DNA from: CAVVJA01 sp963801715
GTDB lineage: Bacteria > Actinomycetota > Actinomycetes > Mycobacteriales > Jatrophihabitantaceae
Assembly (NCBI GenBank): GCA_963801715.1
Contig: CAWDGB010000009.1
Span: forward strand, 1 to 64,000
Length of the DNA stretch: 64,000 nt
Reading direction: 5' to 3'
Shown here: in pieces, positions 25,459 through 35,326 of the stretch
How the letters are laid out: each line of letters opens with the position of its first letter
Numbering within the stretch: the first letter of the stretch is position 1
The notes under the pieces: model-generated
Database searches by the model: none
The model's input: the letters and a program-made list of their open reading frames with translations, nothing else
What the model was told of the DNA's origin: nothing
Made by a program: the position numbers and the translations under genes

Positions 25459-27583
25459 TCAGGCTCGGACCACCCGCAGCAGCTGCACGCTCCGGGCCAC
25501 AAGATGTAGCGGTCGTCCCGCCCTGATGATCGCCGGACCGTCGATCATGCCCGACAGGTAGCGGGTGTCGATGACGGTCTCGTACTCGCTCGCCCAGGGC
25601 GGTCCGGGCAGGAAGAAGCGCACCGGCTCGTCTCCGGAGTGCAACAGGATCAGATAGGAGTGGTCGACGACCTGTTCGCCGCGGCTGCCGCGGTGCCGTA
25701 GTCCACGACCATCCAGGTACATCCCAATCGTGCACAGTCCGGTGTCGAACCAGTCGTCAGCGGCGAGCTCGCGTCCGGCAGGGTGAAACCAGGCCAGGTC
25801 CTTGCAGCCATCCCCGTCGAGAACCTGGCGCCCCTCGAAGAACGCCCGTTGGCGCAGCACTGGCGAGGAGCGTCGGAGGGCCACGAGCCGCTGAACGAGC
25901 ACAAGCAGGTCAGCGGCCTCCGGCGTTGACGACCAGTCCAGCCACGAGGTGGGGTTGTCCTGGCAGTACGCGTTGTTGTTTCCGCCCTGCGTGCGCCACC
26001 GCTCGTCGCCGGCAAGCAGCATCGGTGCACCGGTGGAGAGCAATAACGTGCAGAGGAAGTTCCGGGCCTGGCGCAACCGCAACGTCTGAACGTCGGCATC
26101 GCTGGTCTCGCCCTCGACGCCACAGTTGTAGGAAAGGTTGTCGTTCGTCCCGTCGCGGTTGTGCTCGCCGTTGGCCTCGTTGTGCTTGCGGTCGTAGGTG
26201 ACCAGATCATGCAGCGTGAAACCGTCGTGCGATGTCACGAAGTTGATCGATGCGAACGGCAGCCGCCCGTCGTCGCCGTACAGATCCGAGGACCCGGACA
26301 GTCGCGTTGCCAGCTCACGTACGCCAGCGCCGTGGGCCCAGAACGACCGAACCGTGTCGCGGTATCGCCCGTTCCACTCCGTCCAACGGGCGGGGAACTG
26401 ACCGACCTGGTAGCCACCGTCACCGACGTCCCACGGTTCGGCAATGAGCTTGACCTGGCTGAGTATCGGGTCTTGGTGGATGGTGTCGAAGAACGACGAG
26501 AGCTTGTCGACATCGTGCAGCGACCGGGCCAGCGCAGACGCAAGGTCGAACCGGAAGCCGTCGACGTGCATCTCTGTGGCCCAGTAGCGCAGCGAATCCA
26601 TGACCATCGCGAGGACCGATGGCGTGCGCACGTCCAGGGTGTTGCCGCAGCCGGTGTAGTCGGCATACCGGGAGGGATCATCCGGTGTCAGCCGGTAGTA
26701 CGCGGTGTTGTCGATTCCCCGGAAGGCCAAGGATGGGTCCGTCCGGTGCCCCCTCGGCGGTGTGGTTGTACACCACATCGAGAATGACCTCGATCCCGGC
26801 CGCATGTAGCGCCCGGACCATCGACTTGAACTCCCGAACCTGGTTGCCCCGGCGCGATGAATACGCCTCGTGTGGCGCGAAGAAGCCCAGCGTGTTGTAG
26901 CCCCAGTAGTTGGGCAGGCCTCGGCGCTGGACCGCGGGCTCCGTGATGAAGTGCTGGATCGGCAGCAGCTCAACCGCCGTCACTCCGAGTGAGCGCAGGT
27001 AGTCCACCGCCGCCGGCTGGGCGAGGCCGGCGTATGTGCCGCGGATTTCGGGAGGAATGTCGGGGTTGGTCATCGTAAAGCCGCGCACGTGCAGCTCGTA
27101 GATGACGGTGTCCTCCCAGGGGATGTCGGGCTTCCGGTCGCTGCCCCAGGGGAACGCGCCGTGCACGATGACCGACCTTGGGACGTATGGTGCCGAATCC
27201 TCCTCGCCGCCGTAGACCGCGGGATGGTCGACGAAGTCCCCCTCGAGCGCGCGCGCATACGGATCGATCAACAGCTTGTTCGGGTTGTGCCGCAATCCTC
27301 GGGCGGGATCGTTCGTGCCGTGCACCCGGAACCCGTAACGCTGCCCGGGGCCCACGCTGGGTAGATATCCATGCCAGACGTGGTAGGTGCGCTCGTCCAG
27401 CGCTATCCGGGTTTCCACGCCGTCGGGGTCGAACAGACACACGTCGACCCCCGTCGCCGACTGGCTCCACAACGCGAAGTTCGTCCCATCGCCGTCCCAC
27501 TCCGCCCCGGGCGGGTACGGCTTTCCCGGCCAGGCGCGATCGAGCCGGGCCCCGAGCGCGGCAGTCAGGTCTTGTGGGCGCAT
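25459..27583 (-). pseudogene. glgX: Glycogen debranching enzyme GlgX, one-base frame break
   Basis: A GH13 isoamylase-type debranching enzyme of about 708 aa when repaired. N-terminal CBM48 (PGAEWDGDGTNFALWS) and barrel motifs VVYNHTAEG, GFRFDLASAL (nucleophile), KLIAEPWD (acid) and SHDGFTLHD are all present, but the first 280 residues and the rest are in different frames. Dropping one G from the five-base run at 26749-26753 joins them as TAEGHRTDPSLAFRGIDN, exactly as the family reads. A homopolymer error is the likely explanation. ATG 27583 follows TACAGT (27596-27591) by seven bases. It complements the glg genes at 7-17 kb. Confidence 0.92.
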
Positions 27584-27645
27584 CGTGCGGACTGTAACGG
27601 TTGAGCCTGCACTGTTCCCGCCGAGTCGTGCGGTTGGATGAGCGC

Positions 27646-28443
27646 GTGCCCGACCGGAACCACGATGCCGTTCTGCAGTTCGAGGGGGTGTCCATCCGTC
27701 GGGGGACCAAGCTGCTGCTCGACCGAATCGACTGGACGGTGGAGCTCGACGAACGGTGGGCCGTGCTCGGCCCGAACGGCGCCGGCAAGACGACCCTGCT
27801 ACAGATCGCCGCGGCGGCGTTGTATCCCACGTCGGGCACCGCTTTCGTCCTCGGGGAGCAGCTGGGGGCGGTCGACGTGTTCGAGTTGCGCCCGCGGATC
27901 GGGCTGTCGAGCGCGGCCGTGGCCCAGCGCATCCCCGATCACGAACGAGTCGCGGATCTGGTGGTCAGCGCCGGGTATGCGGTCCTCGGGCGATGGCGGG
28001 AGGCCTATGGGCGGGTCGACCTGCGCCGCGCCTCGGCCTTGCTGGAGCGCTGGGGGGTGGGCGGTCTGGACGACCGGCGTTTTGGCACGCTGAGCGAAGG
28101 GGAGCGGAAGCGGGCCCAGATCGCTCGCGCGCTGATGACGGATCCTGAGTTGCTGCTGCTCGACGAGCCGGCCGCCGGCATGGACTTAGGAGGTCGAGAG
28201 GATCTGATCCAGCGGCTGAGCCTGCTGGCTGCCGATCCCGACGCTCCGGCCACGGTGCTCGTCACTCATCACGTCGAAGAACTGCCGCCTGGCATCACGC
28301 ACGTTCTGCTGCTGCGGGAGGGAGCGACCGTGGCCTCCGGGCTCGCTCGCTCGGTGCTGACCGACGACAACCTCACGGCGACGTTCGGCCTGCCCATTCA
28401 CGTCTGGCGGCGGTCCGGTCGGTGGTTCGCCCGCGCGGCATGA
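27646..28443 (+). CDS. ABC transporter ATP-binding protein
   Basis: A single ABC ATPase domain of about 265 aa. Walker A is GPNGAGKTT, the signature LSEGERKR, Walker B LLLLDEPAAGMD, and the H-loop VTHHVEEL. Comparable stand-alone ATPases exist in many actinobacteria. GTG 27646 (VPDRNHDAVLQFEG) is favoured; in-frame TTG 27601 and GTG 27628 are alternatives. Its stop overlaps the start of the FUSC-type membrane gene as ATGA, so the two are translationally coupled, though FUSC proteins are not usual ABC permeases. Confidence 0.88.
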   Translation: MPDRNHDAVLQFEGVSIRRGTKLLLDRIDWTVELDERWAVLGPNGAGKTTLLQIAAAALYPTSGTAFVLGEQLGAVDVFELRPRIGLSSAAVAQRIPDHERVADLVVSAGYAVLGRWREAYGRVDLRRASALLERWGVGGLDDRRFGTLSEGERKRAQIARALMTDPELLLLDEPAAGMDLGGREDLIQRLSLLAADPDAPATVLVTHHVEELPPGITHVLLLREGATVASGLARSVLTDDNLTATFGLPIHVWRRSGRWFARAA

Positions 28444-29521
28444 CAACCACCACGTCGACGTGGATGCACCATCAGCTCGCCCGCGCGCGCCCGATCCTGG
28501 CCGCCGAGGGACCCAGCATGCTGCGGATCGTGGTGGCGTCGGTCGTCGCCTGGCAGCTGTGTATCTGGCTCGGGGCACAGCAGCCACCGATCTTCGCGGT
28601 AATCGTCCCACTGGTCGCGCTGCGCGACGCGCCTTACAGCGCGCTCAACGTCTCGATGGTGCGGCTGATCGGCGTCGTCGGTGGCGTGTTGATCGGCATC
28701 GCGGTGCTGCATGTCATACGACCGTCCGCTCTCGCCGTCGGCTAGTGCTTGCTATTGCGCTGCCGTTCGGCATGTTGTTGCGGGTCGGCGGCGCATTCAA
28801 CGTGCAGGTCGCCGTGTCGGCGCTGCTCGTGTTTGCGAGCCCGGACCCGGATGCCTATGCCGCGGCCAGGCTGTGGGAGACCGCGGTCGGCGCCGCCGTC
28901 ACCGTGATCCTCGCCGCGTTGCTGTTCCCGCCAAATCCCTACCGGACTTTCGTCGCGTCCCGCGACGAGGCCGTCACCCAGCTAGCCGACGAACTACGGA
29001 CCGGAGCTCAGCTCAGCGGCGGCGAGGACCGCGCCGGTTTGGGCGGGCTCGTCGACCGAGTGCTGAGGACCGAGGCCGCGGGCCGGGCTCTGCCCGGCGA
29101 TCTCGCCGCGGCTCGCCGGGCCGTTCGCGTGCATCCCTTTTGGCGGCGCCGGTACACGCAGCCACTCGCGGCGCTGGGTCCCATCGCCGATACGACGGCA
29201 CACGTGGCCCTGCTGACCCGGGTGTTCGCAGAAGAACTCGTCGACCTCGCCCATCGAGCGGACTTGCAATCACAGTGGGCGGCGAGCGGCCGGCGAATCC
29301 GGGCCGTGGTCGATCCGCTGGCGCGGGCGGTGACCGCGGCGCTCAACGGCGCTGACGCTCGGACGGAGTTGAGCGCGGCCAACAGCGCGCTCGACGCCCT
29401 CCACGTCGAGGATCCCTCGGGATTCGGATCCGTCTCGCGGCGGCCGCTGCGTCGAATTGCTGAGGCCCTTGAGCAACTTAGCGTGACGCAGTCCGGATCC
29501 AGTGCCAGCTCGGCTAGCTGA
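28440..29521 (+). pseudogene. FUSC/aromatic acid exporter-like membrane protein, one-base frame break
   Basis: A membrane protein of about 360 aa. The first part has hydrophobic helices and the conserved PPIFAVIVPLVALRDAPYSAL; it stops at TAG 28743-28745. One missing base near 28742 would continue it as LVLAIALPFGMLLRVGGAFNVQ with more helices, then a cytoplasmic helical domain to 29521. This matches half-size FUSC-type transporters exporting aromatic acids. The C-terminal frame is long and clean, so recent damage or sequence error is likely. The start ATGA overlaps the ABC gene stop; the end overlaps the convergent SDR gene by eight bases. Confidence 0.8.
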
Positions 29522-30260
29522 CGACGTGGCCGCCGTTCACGGCGATTCGAGCGCCAGTGACGAATCCCGCTGCGTCTGACGCTAGATAGCCGACGGCAGC
29601 AGCGACGTCGGAAGGTGTGCCGAGCCGCCCGAGCGGTACCTCGTCCCGGTACGCCTGGAAGACCTCGAGCGGAGTGCCGTCGTGGCGCTCGACCGGTATC
29701 CATCCCGGCGCGACCAGGTTGACCGTGATGCCATACGGACCGAGCTCGCGAGCCCACGTTCTTGTCAGCGCCAACTGCGCCGCCTTGGCGGCCGAGTACG
29801 CCGATAACCGTGGGGCCGCGCGCTCGACCAGATCCGACCCGATGTTGATGATCCGTCCGCGCCGGCGCGCCCGCATCGCTGGCAGCACCGCCTGCACCAG
29901 GAGCGTCGGGCTCTTCACGAAGAATCGCAACTGGTCCAGATGATCCGCCCAGGTCAAGTCGGCCACGCCGATCGCGGGCTGCGGGCCGGAGGCGTTGACG
30001 ACCAATACCTCGATCGGTCCGAGCCGTTCCGCTACCTCGGCGACAAGAGTCACGACCGCAGGTTCGTCGGTGACGTCGGCGATAAACCCCGAAGCGACGC
30101 CGCCCGCTGACCGGACCTGGTCGACGACCTCCTGCGGATCGACGGCAAGATCGTTGACCGCAACCGGCCATCCGTTCGCCGCTAGCGAACGAGCAATCGC
30201 GGCGCCCAAACCGCGGCCAGCCCCGGTGACAAGGGCGACCGGACGAATCTCCTCATCCAC
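29514..30260 (-). CDS. SDR family oxidoreductase, FabG-like
   Basis: A classical short-chain dehydrogenase of 248 aa. Cofactor motif TGAGRGLG, NASG after strand four, catalytic Ser/Tyr/Lys in INIGSDLV and YSAAK, then NLVAPGWIPVE. Length and motifs are those of 3-oxoacyl-ACP reductase-like SDRs, but single copies away from fatty-acid genes have varied substrates. GTG 30260 is the start. It is divergent from the receiver-flavoprotein gene. Confidence 0.9.
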   Translation of the reverse strand: MDEEIRPVALVTGAGRGLGAAIARSLAANGWPVAVNDLAVDPQEVVDQVRSAGGVASGFIADVTDEPAVVTLVAEVAERLGPIEVLVVNASGPQPAIGVADLTWADHLDQLRFFVKSPTLLVQAVLPAMRARRRGRIINIGSDLVERAAPRLSAYSAAKAAQLALTRTWARELGPYGITVNLVAPGWIPVERHDGTPLEVFQAYRDEVPLGRLGTPSDVAAAVGYLASDAAGFVTGARIAVNGGHVVS

Positions 30261-30377
30261 CCCGCGGACCCTGGTGCGTGAGCAGTGCGCGCGTCAAATC
30301 GGGCCGTGCAAAAGACATGACCGTACGTAGGATCGAGCCGTGTTCAGCAATGACCCAGGTGGACCTGTGGTGAGCTT

Positions 30378-32060
30378 GTGACGGCGCCCGGTTCCGCTGC
30401 TTCACCGCGCCCCGCCCTGCTGACCGTCGACGACGATCCCGGAGTGTCGCGCGCGGTCGCTCGCGACCTGCGCCGCCGCTACGGCGAGACGCACCGAATC
30501 GTGCGAGCGGAGTCAGGCGAGCAGGCTCTCGACGCGCTGCGCGAGATGAAGCTGCGCGGCGAGCAGGTCGCCGTGCTGCTGGCCGACTTCCGGATGCCAC
30601 GAATGTCCGGCATCGAGTTCCTGGAACAGGCGATGGATCTGTACCCGGCGGCGAAACGCGTTCTGCTCACCGCCTATGCGGACACCGATGCTGCCATCGA
30701 CGCGATCAACGTGGTCGACCTCGACTACTACCTGCTCAAGCCGTGGGATCCGCCCGAGGAAAAGCTGTACCCGGTCGTCGACTCGTTGCTCGAGGTATGG
30801 AACAGCGCCGACCACCGCCCGGTGCCGGAGACAAAGCTGGTGGGTCATCGGTGGTCGGCCCGATCGACTGAGGTGCGAGAGTTCCTGGCCCGCAATCAGG
30901 TTCCCTATCGGTGGTTTGCTGCCGACCAGCCCGAGGGCCAGGCATTGCTCGCCGCAGCAGGGGCGGATGATCACACCCTGCCCGTCGTGATCACCCCAGA
31001 GGGAGATCCGCTGGTCGCGCCCTCGGATGGCGAGCTTGCCGGACGGGTGGGCCTGACGACCACACCGTCGAAGGATTTCTACGACTTGATCGTCATTGGC
31101 GGGGGGCCGGCGGGCCTCGGGGCCGCGGTGTACGGCGCCTCGGAAGGGCTGCGCACGGTGCTGCTCGAACGCACCGCGACGGGCGGACAGGCCGGGCAAA
31201 GCTCGCGGATCGAGAACTACCTGGGCTTTCCCGACGGCGTCTCCGGAGCGCAGCTCACCGACCGCGCTCGCCGCCAGGCCGTCCGATTCGGCGCTGAGCT
31301 CATCACCACCCGCGATGTCGTCGGACTCGAGGCCAACGGCTCGGCACGCACCGTGCGCCTCGCCGACGGAGCCACCATCGACGCCCACACGGTGATCCTG
31401 GCCACGGGCGTGTCCTACCGGCAGCTGGCGGCACCGGGCGTCGAGGAGCTAACCGGCCGCGGTGTCTTCTACGGCTCGGCGCTTACCGAAGCCGCGAACT
31501 GCGCGAATCAGGACGTCTACATCGTCGGTGGGGCGAACTCGGCCGGCCAGGCGGCCGTCTATCTTGCCCGGGGCGCTCGATCGGTGACCTTGCTGGTGCG
31601 GGCTCCGTCGCTCGACGCATCGATGTCCTACTACCTCATCCAGCAGATCGCGGCCGTGCCGAACATCTCGGTGCGGACCTGCACCGAGGTCCTCGATGCA
31701 GCGGGTAACGAGCACCTCGAGCAGCTCACGCTTCGCGACAACATCACCGGGCAGACGGAGATCGTCGACGGCCAGTTCCTGTTCGTGTTCATCGGCGCCG
31801 CGCCACGGACCGACTGGCTGGACGGTGTCGTGCTCCGAGACGCGCGGGGATTCGTCGTTGCCGGCCCGGATCTTGCCGCAAGCGGCGAGCCGCCTCGCGG
31901 CTGGTCGCTCGAGCGCGCGCCGTACCACCTCGAAACCAGCTTGCCGGGCGTATTCGCGGCCGGCGACGTTCGGTACCAGTCGGCCAAGCGGGTGGCGTCG
32001 GCGGTCGGTGAGGGCGCCATGGCGGTGATGCTCGTGCATCGGTATCTGGACCGAGAGTGA
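30378..32060 (+). CDS. Receiver domain fused to thioredoxin-reductase-like flavoprotein
   Basis: A 560-aa fusion. Residues 12-130 are a response-regulator receiver with the acidic pocket (D18-D20), phospho-acceptor D70 in LLADFRMP, T98 and K121. Residues 150-225 look like a small glutaredoxin-like linker. From 235 a thioredoxin-reductase-like flavoprotein begins with IVIGGGPAGLGAA and has a second nucleotide motif IVGGANSAGQAA and the FAD-binding GVFAAGDVR. The redox CxxC of true thioredoxin reductases is replaced by GSALTEAANC, so electrons must leave by another route. It heads an operon with a kinase and a zinc finger protein, so phosphorylation by that kinase is a likely control. GTG 30378 is the start. 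Confidence 0.92.
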   Translation: MTAPGSAASPRPALLTVDDDPGVSRAVARDLRRRYGETHRIVRAESGEQALDALREMKLRGEQVAVLLADFRMPRMSGIEFLEQAMDLYPAAKRVLLTAYADTDAAIDAINVVDLDYYLLKPWDPPEEKLYPVVDSLLEVWNSADHRPVPETKLVGHRWSARSTEVREFLARNQVPYRWFAADQPEGQALLAAAGADDHTLPVVITPEGDPLVAPSDGELAGRVGLTTTPSKDFYDLIVIGGGPAGLGAAVYGASEGLRTVLLERTATGGQAGQSSRIENYLGFPDGVSGAQLTDRARRQAVRFGAELITTRDVVGLEANGSARTVRLADGATIDAHTVILATGVSYRQLAAPGVEELTGRGVFYGSALTEAANCANQDVYIVGGANSAGQAAVYLARGARSVTLLVRAPSLDASMSYYLIQQIAAVPNISVRTCTEVLDAAGNEHLEQLTLRDNITGQTEIVDGQFLFVFIGAAPRTDWLDGVVLRDARGFVVAGPDLAASGEPPRGWSLERAPYHLETSLPGVFAAGDVRYQSAKRVASAVGEGAMAVMLVHRYLDRE

Positions 32061-32104
32061 CCTGGTCGGAATGCATGCCCCAGCGAGAACGTTGAGGTGA
32101 GTCG

Positions 32105-33575
32105 ATGACAAAGTTCTTGCCTTGCGACCCAGAAGAGCTTCGTCGGACGTTCCTGTTCGAGAAACTCACCGACGAACAGCTGGCCTGGTTGTGCCGCGAA
32201 GGCCATGTAGAGCAGGTGCCGGCCGGTCGCGTCTATGCCGAGGGTGAGCCGGCGACGTGCTTCTATGTGCTGCTCGAGGGTGAGGTGGCGCTTTCTCGGC
32301 TCGTTGGCGGTGACGACGTAGAGACGAACCGCACCAACCAGATCGGCGTCTACTCCGGCGCCTGGCAGGCCTATCTCGGTGACCGGGTGCCGCAGATTTA
32401 CAACAACTCGATGCGCGCCGTCGTACCCTCTCGGTTCTTCGTCCTGGACGCGGAGCAGCTCGCCACGATGATGCGCGAGTGGTTCCCTATGGCGTTGCAC
32501 ATGCTCGAGGGGCTGTTCTTCGGCATCCAGAACGTGCAGCAAACGGTCGCTCAGCGGGAACGGCTGCTGGCCCTCGGCTCGCTCTCGGCCGGGTTGACCC
32601 ACGAGCTGAACAATCCGGCCGCTGCCGCTGTCCGGGCGACCTCGTCCTTGCGGGATCGAGTCGCCGGCATGCGCCACAAGCTGGGCCTGATCGCGGTGGG
32701 ACCGTACGACCGCGAGACGCTGGCCAGCCTCATCCGCTTCCAGGAAGACGCGGTGGAACACGTCGCCAAGGCGGCAGCGATGACTCCGATGGAGGCGTCC
32801 GATCGGGAAGACGAGATCGTCGACTGGCTCGATGCGCACGACATCCCGGGCGGCTGGGACGTCGCTCCGACGTTCGTGCAGGCTGGTCTGGACGTGCCGT
32901 GGCTCGACCAGCTAGCAGCCTCCGTCGACCAGCGGACCCTGGAAGGGGCAGTCCGCTGGCTGAACTACACCCTCGAGAGCGAACTGCTCATGAACGAGAT
33001 CGAGGACTCCACCACGCGAATCTCGACTCTCGTCGCCGCGGCCAAGCAGTACTCCCAGATGGATCGAGCGCCCTTCCAGACGATCGACGTGCACGAGCTG
33101 CTCGACAGCACGCTCCTCATGCTGGGCCGCAAGATCGGTGACAAGATCACTGTCGTCAAGGAGTACGACCGCTCGTTGCCGCCGGTACCCGCTTACGCGG
33201 CCGAGCTCAATCAGGTGTGGACGAACCTGATCGACAACGCCGTTGCGGCCATGAACGGCGAGGGCACGCTCACGATAAGAACCAGTCGCGACGATGGTTG
33301 GGCCGTCATCTCGATCTGCGACACCGGTCCGGGCGTTCGCGGAGGAGATTCGCGGGCGCATCTTCGAGCCGTTCTTCACAACGAAGCCGGTCGGTGAGGG
33401 TACTGGGCTTGGGCTCGATATATCTTGGCGGATTGTCATCAACAAGCACCACGGTGACCTGAGTCTCGAGTCGGCTCCGGGTGACACGCGATTCGTCGTC
33501 CGGTTGCCGCTCGATCCGCCGCGTGACGACGCTGACTCCGCGGTGGTCACCCACCCGGACGGAGAGGACCGCTGA
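32105..33575 (+). pseudogene. Cyclic-nucleotide-binding-domain histidine kinase, one-base frame break
   Basis: About 489 aa when repaired. An N-terminal cNMP-binding-like domain (10-130: LLEGEVALSR) is followed by a kinase core: H-box LTHELNNP, a long helical insert, N-box NQVWTNLIDNAVAAM, G1 DTGPGV, F-box IFEPFFTTK and G2 GTGLGLDIS. The frame breaks just after DTGPGV (33336-33340); removing one base gives DTGPGVAEEIRGRIFEPF, as expected. The start ATG 32105 has GAGGTGAG upstream. The gene ends in TGATG shared with the zinc finger gene. It is the natural partner of the receiver in the gene before it. Confidence 0.9.
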
Positions 33576-33928
33576 TGCCGGCTATCGATCCCACTGTGGC
33601 GCCGAGTGGTACGGGATGCGTCGAATGCGATGCGGCCGGTGGCTGGTGGGTCCACCTGCGGAGGTGCGCGCAATGCGGTCACATTGGCTGTTGCGACACG
33701 TCGCCGTCGCAACACGCGAGGGCGCACGCGGCGGCGACCGACCATCCGATCATTCGCAGCTTCGAGCCGGGAGAGGACTGGTTCTGGGACTTCCGGACGT
33801 CGCAGTACGCCGAGGGTCCGCCACTAGCACCACCCGAGAACCATCCGCTCGAGCAGCCCACGCCTGGCCCGGTCGGCCGGGTGCCTGCTGACTGGCAGAA
33901 CCACATCCACTTTCTGCGCTTCTCCTGA
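33575..33928 (+). CDS. UBP-type zinc finger protein
   Basis: A 117-aa protein with a ubiquitin-hydrolase-type zinc finger: C15, C18, C31, C34, C39, H47, H51 and H57 form the ligand set (CVEC, CAQCGHIGCC, HARAHAAATDH). In eukaryotes this fold reads the free C-terminus of ubiquitin; here the partner is unknown. The C-terminal part (FEPGEDWFWDF onward, Pro-rich) is typical of the bacterial small proteins. ATG 33575 overlaps the kinase stop by one base. The stop codon overlaps the first bases of a dispersed palindromic element. Confidence 0.9.
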   Translation: MPAIDPTVAPSGTGCVECDAAGGWWVHLRRCAQCGHIGCCDTSPSQHARAHAAATDHPIIRSFEPGEDWFWDFRTSQYAEGPPLAPPENHPLEQPTPGPVGRVPADWQNHIHFLRFS

Positions 33929-33973
33929 TGATCTCGGGCTTAATGCCAAAAGGGTCGACAAGTCCAAGATCAT
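33927..33973. repeat. Dispersed palindromic element, copy 4
   Basis: Left arm GATGATCTCGGGCTTA and right arm ending GTCCAAGATCATC, with a loop containing ATGCCAAA as in copy 1. Its first bases form part of the zinc finger gene's TGA stop. It separates convergent genes and could terminate both. Confidence 0.82.
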
Positions 33974-33988
33974 CGCGGACAAAGCTAC

Positions 33989-35229
33989 CTAGACCACTCC
34001 GCTCGCCAGCTCGCGCAATCGGGCGAAGACCTCATCGCCGGAGCTGCGTATGCCGTCGTGTTCCCATTCGCTGGTCACCCAAGGGCGAAGGTTTCCGATG
34101 GCCGCGGCCGTCCGTAGCGACAGCTCGACCGGAACGTAGATGTCGTCGTGGTAGATGACGGCCGCGACCGGCACCTCGTTGCCAGCCAGACGGTCGGGAT
34201 CGAACGGCGGCGGCCAGTTGTCACGCTCGGCGAGTATGTTCGCCGCCTCCGCAAACGGTCGCAGCGCCGTGATCTCCTCGAACATCCACGGGTAGATCAT
34301 CTCGCCGGTAAACAGAAGCGGATCACGATCCGGGGCGAACAGCGGAAACTCGCGCAGGTCCGCTGCGCCGCCCACGCGGTGGCTCCATACCCACGCGCGT
34401 AGATCGGCTCCTGGAGCACCGCGTAGAGCGGGTTGTCAAGGAATCCGGTAGCGGCCATCACCTCGTACCGGAAGGCGTCAGTGAGCCGGCCGTCGACGAG
34501 GGCCCGCTCGAACAACCAGTGCAGGAACTCGAAGCCGTCACTCATGCCGAGGCGCTGGCCGAGGTACTGCAGCCGACGCACCGTGAGACGGTCGCCGTCC
34601 GGCAGTCGGATGTTGTGCGCGCCCAGGATGTCAGCGACGGTACGGACGATCGCCCGGTCAGCCGGGTAGCGGGCGTAGTAGTCGGCGACCCGGCGCACCA
34701 CCTTGGGGTAGGTGAGCGCGTACACATCGTCGGCGCTAGCCGTCAGGCCGGGCAGGCCGCCGGTCACATAGCAGGCCTGCAGCGCCTCGGGAACGCGTGA
34801 CAAATACGTGACGGTGATGAATCCGCCGTAGCTTTGTCCGAGCGTCGACCACTGCGCACGGTGGCAGACCTCCTGTCGCAGTATCTCGGCGTCGCCGACG
34901 ATCGCGTCGGCGCGGAAATGCGCGAGGTAGTCCGCCAGGGCTTTCGGCGTCGGGAATCGATCGGCGGTGTGAGCGAGCACGGGAGTACTCCGACCAGTTC
35001 CGCGCTGGTCGAGCAGGAGTAGCCGATACGAGGCGAGCGCGGCCCGGATCCAAGCGTCGGGATGCGACGGGCGTGGTGACGCGCCACCGGGCCCACCCTG
35101 CAGAAAGAGCAGCCACGGCAGATCCTCGCCAACCTTCTCGACGTCGCACAGTTCTCGTGCGAACACGTCGATCGTCTCGCCGTCAGGCCGCGCATGGTCG
35201 AGCGGAACTGCCACCGTGTGCTCGGTCAT
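33989..35229 (-). pseudogene. Proline-iminopeptidase-like alpha/beta hydrolase, one-base frame break
   Basis: About 413 aa when repaired, the size of the larger proline iminopeptidases. LLFLQGGPGGASPRP forms the oxyanion loop and LGQSYGGF the nucleophile elbow; YHDDIYVP near the C-terminus is the probable acid region, and the base is likely in EWEHDGIRSS. The two halves are in different frames; one base missing near 34358-34365 would join AWAAQR to LREFPLFAPDRDP. ATG 35229 (MTEHTVAVPLDHARPDG) is preferred to TTG 35283. It follows the hydroxyproline genes on the same strand after about 100 bases. Release of N-terminal proline or hydroxyproline from peptides would suit that setting. Confidence 0.82.
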
Positions 35230-35326
35230 CGTGTAACGGCGCGGGTCGATCACGATCCCGATACGTTTCCGCGTCGATGACAAGAGCGACCGGATTTCTC
35301 AGGTATTTGGCGAGTTTGGTCCTTGG

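Noticed and set aside
26678..27583. Independent CBM48-containing protein
   Set aside because: It joins perfectly to the downstream barrel when one G is dropped from a five-base run, so it is the N-terminus of GlgX.
33294..33575. Separate small gene for the C-terminal kinase fragment
   Set aside because: It completes the ATPase domain of the preceding kinase (F-box and G2 box), so it is the second half of one broken gene.
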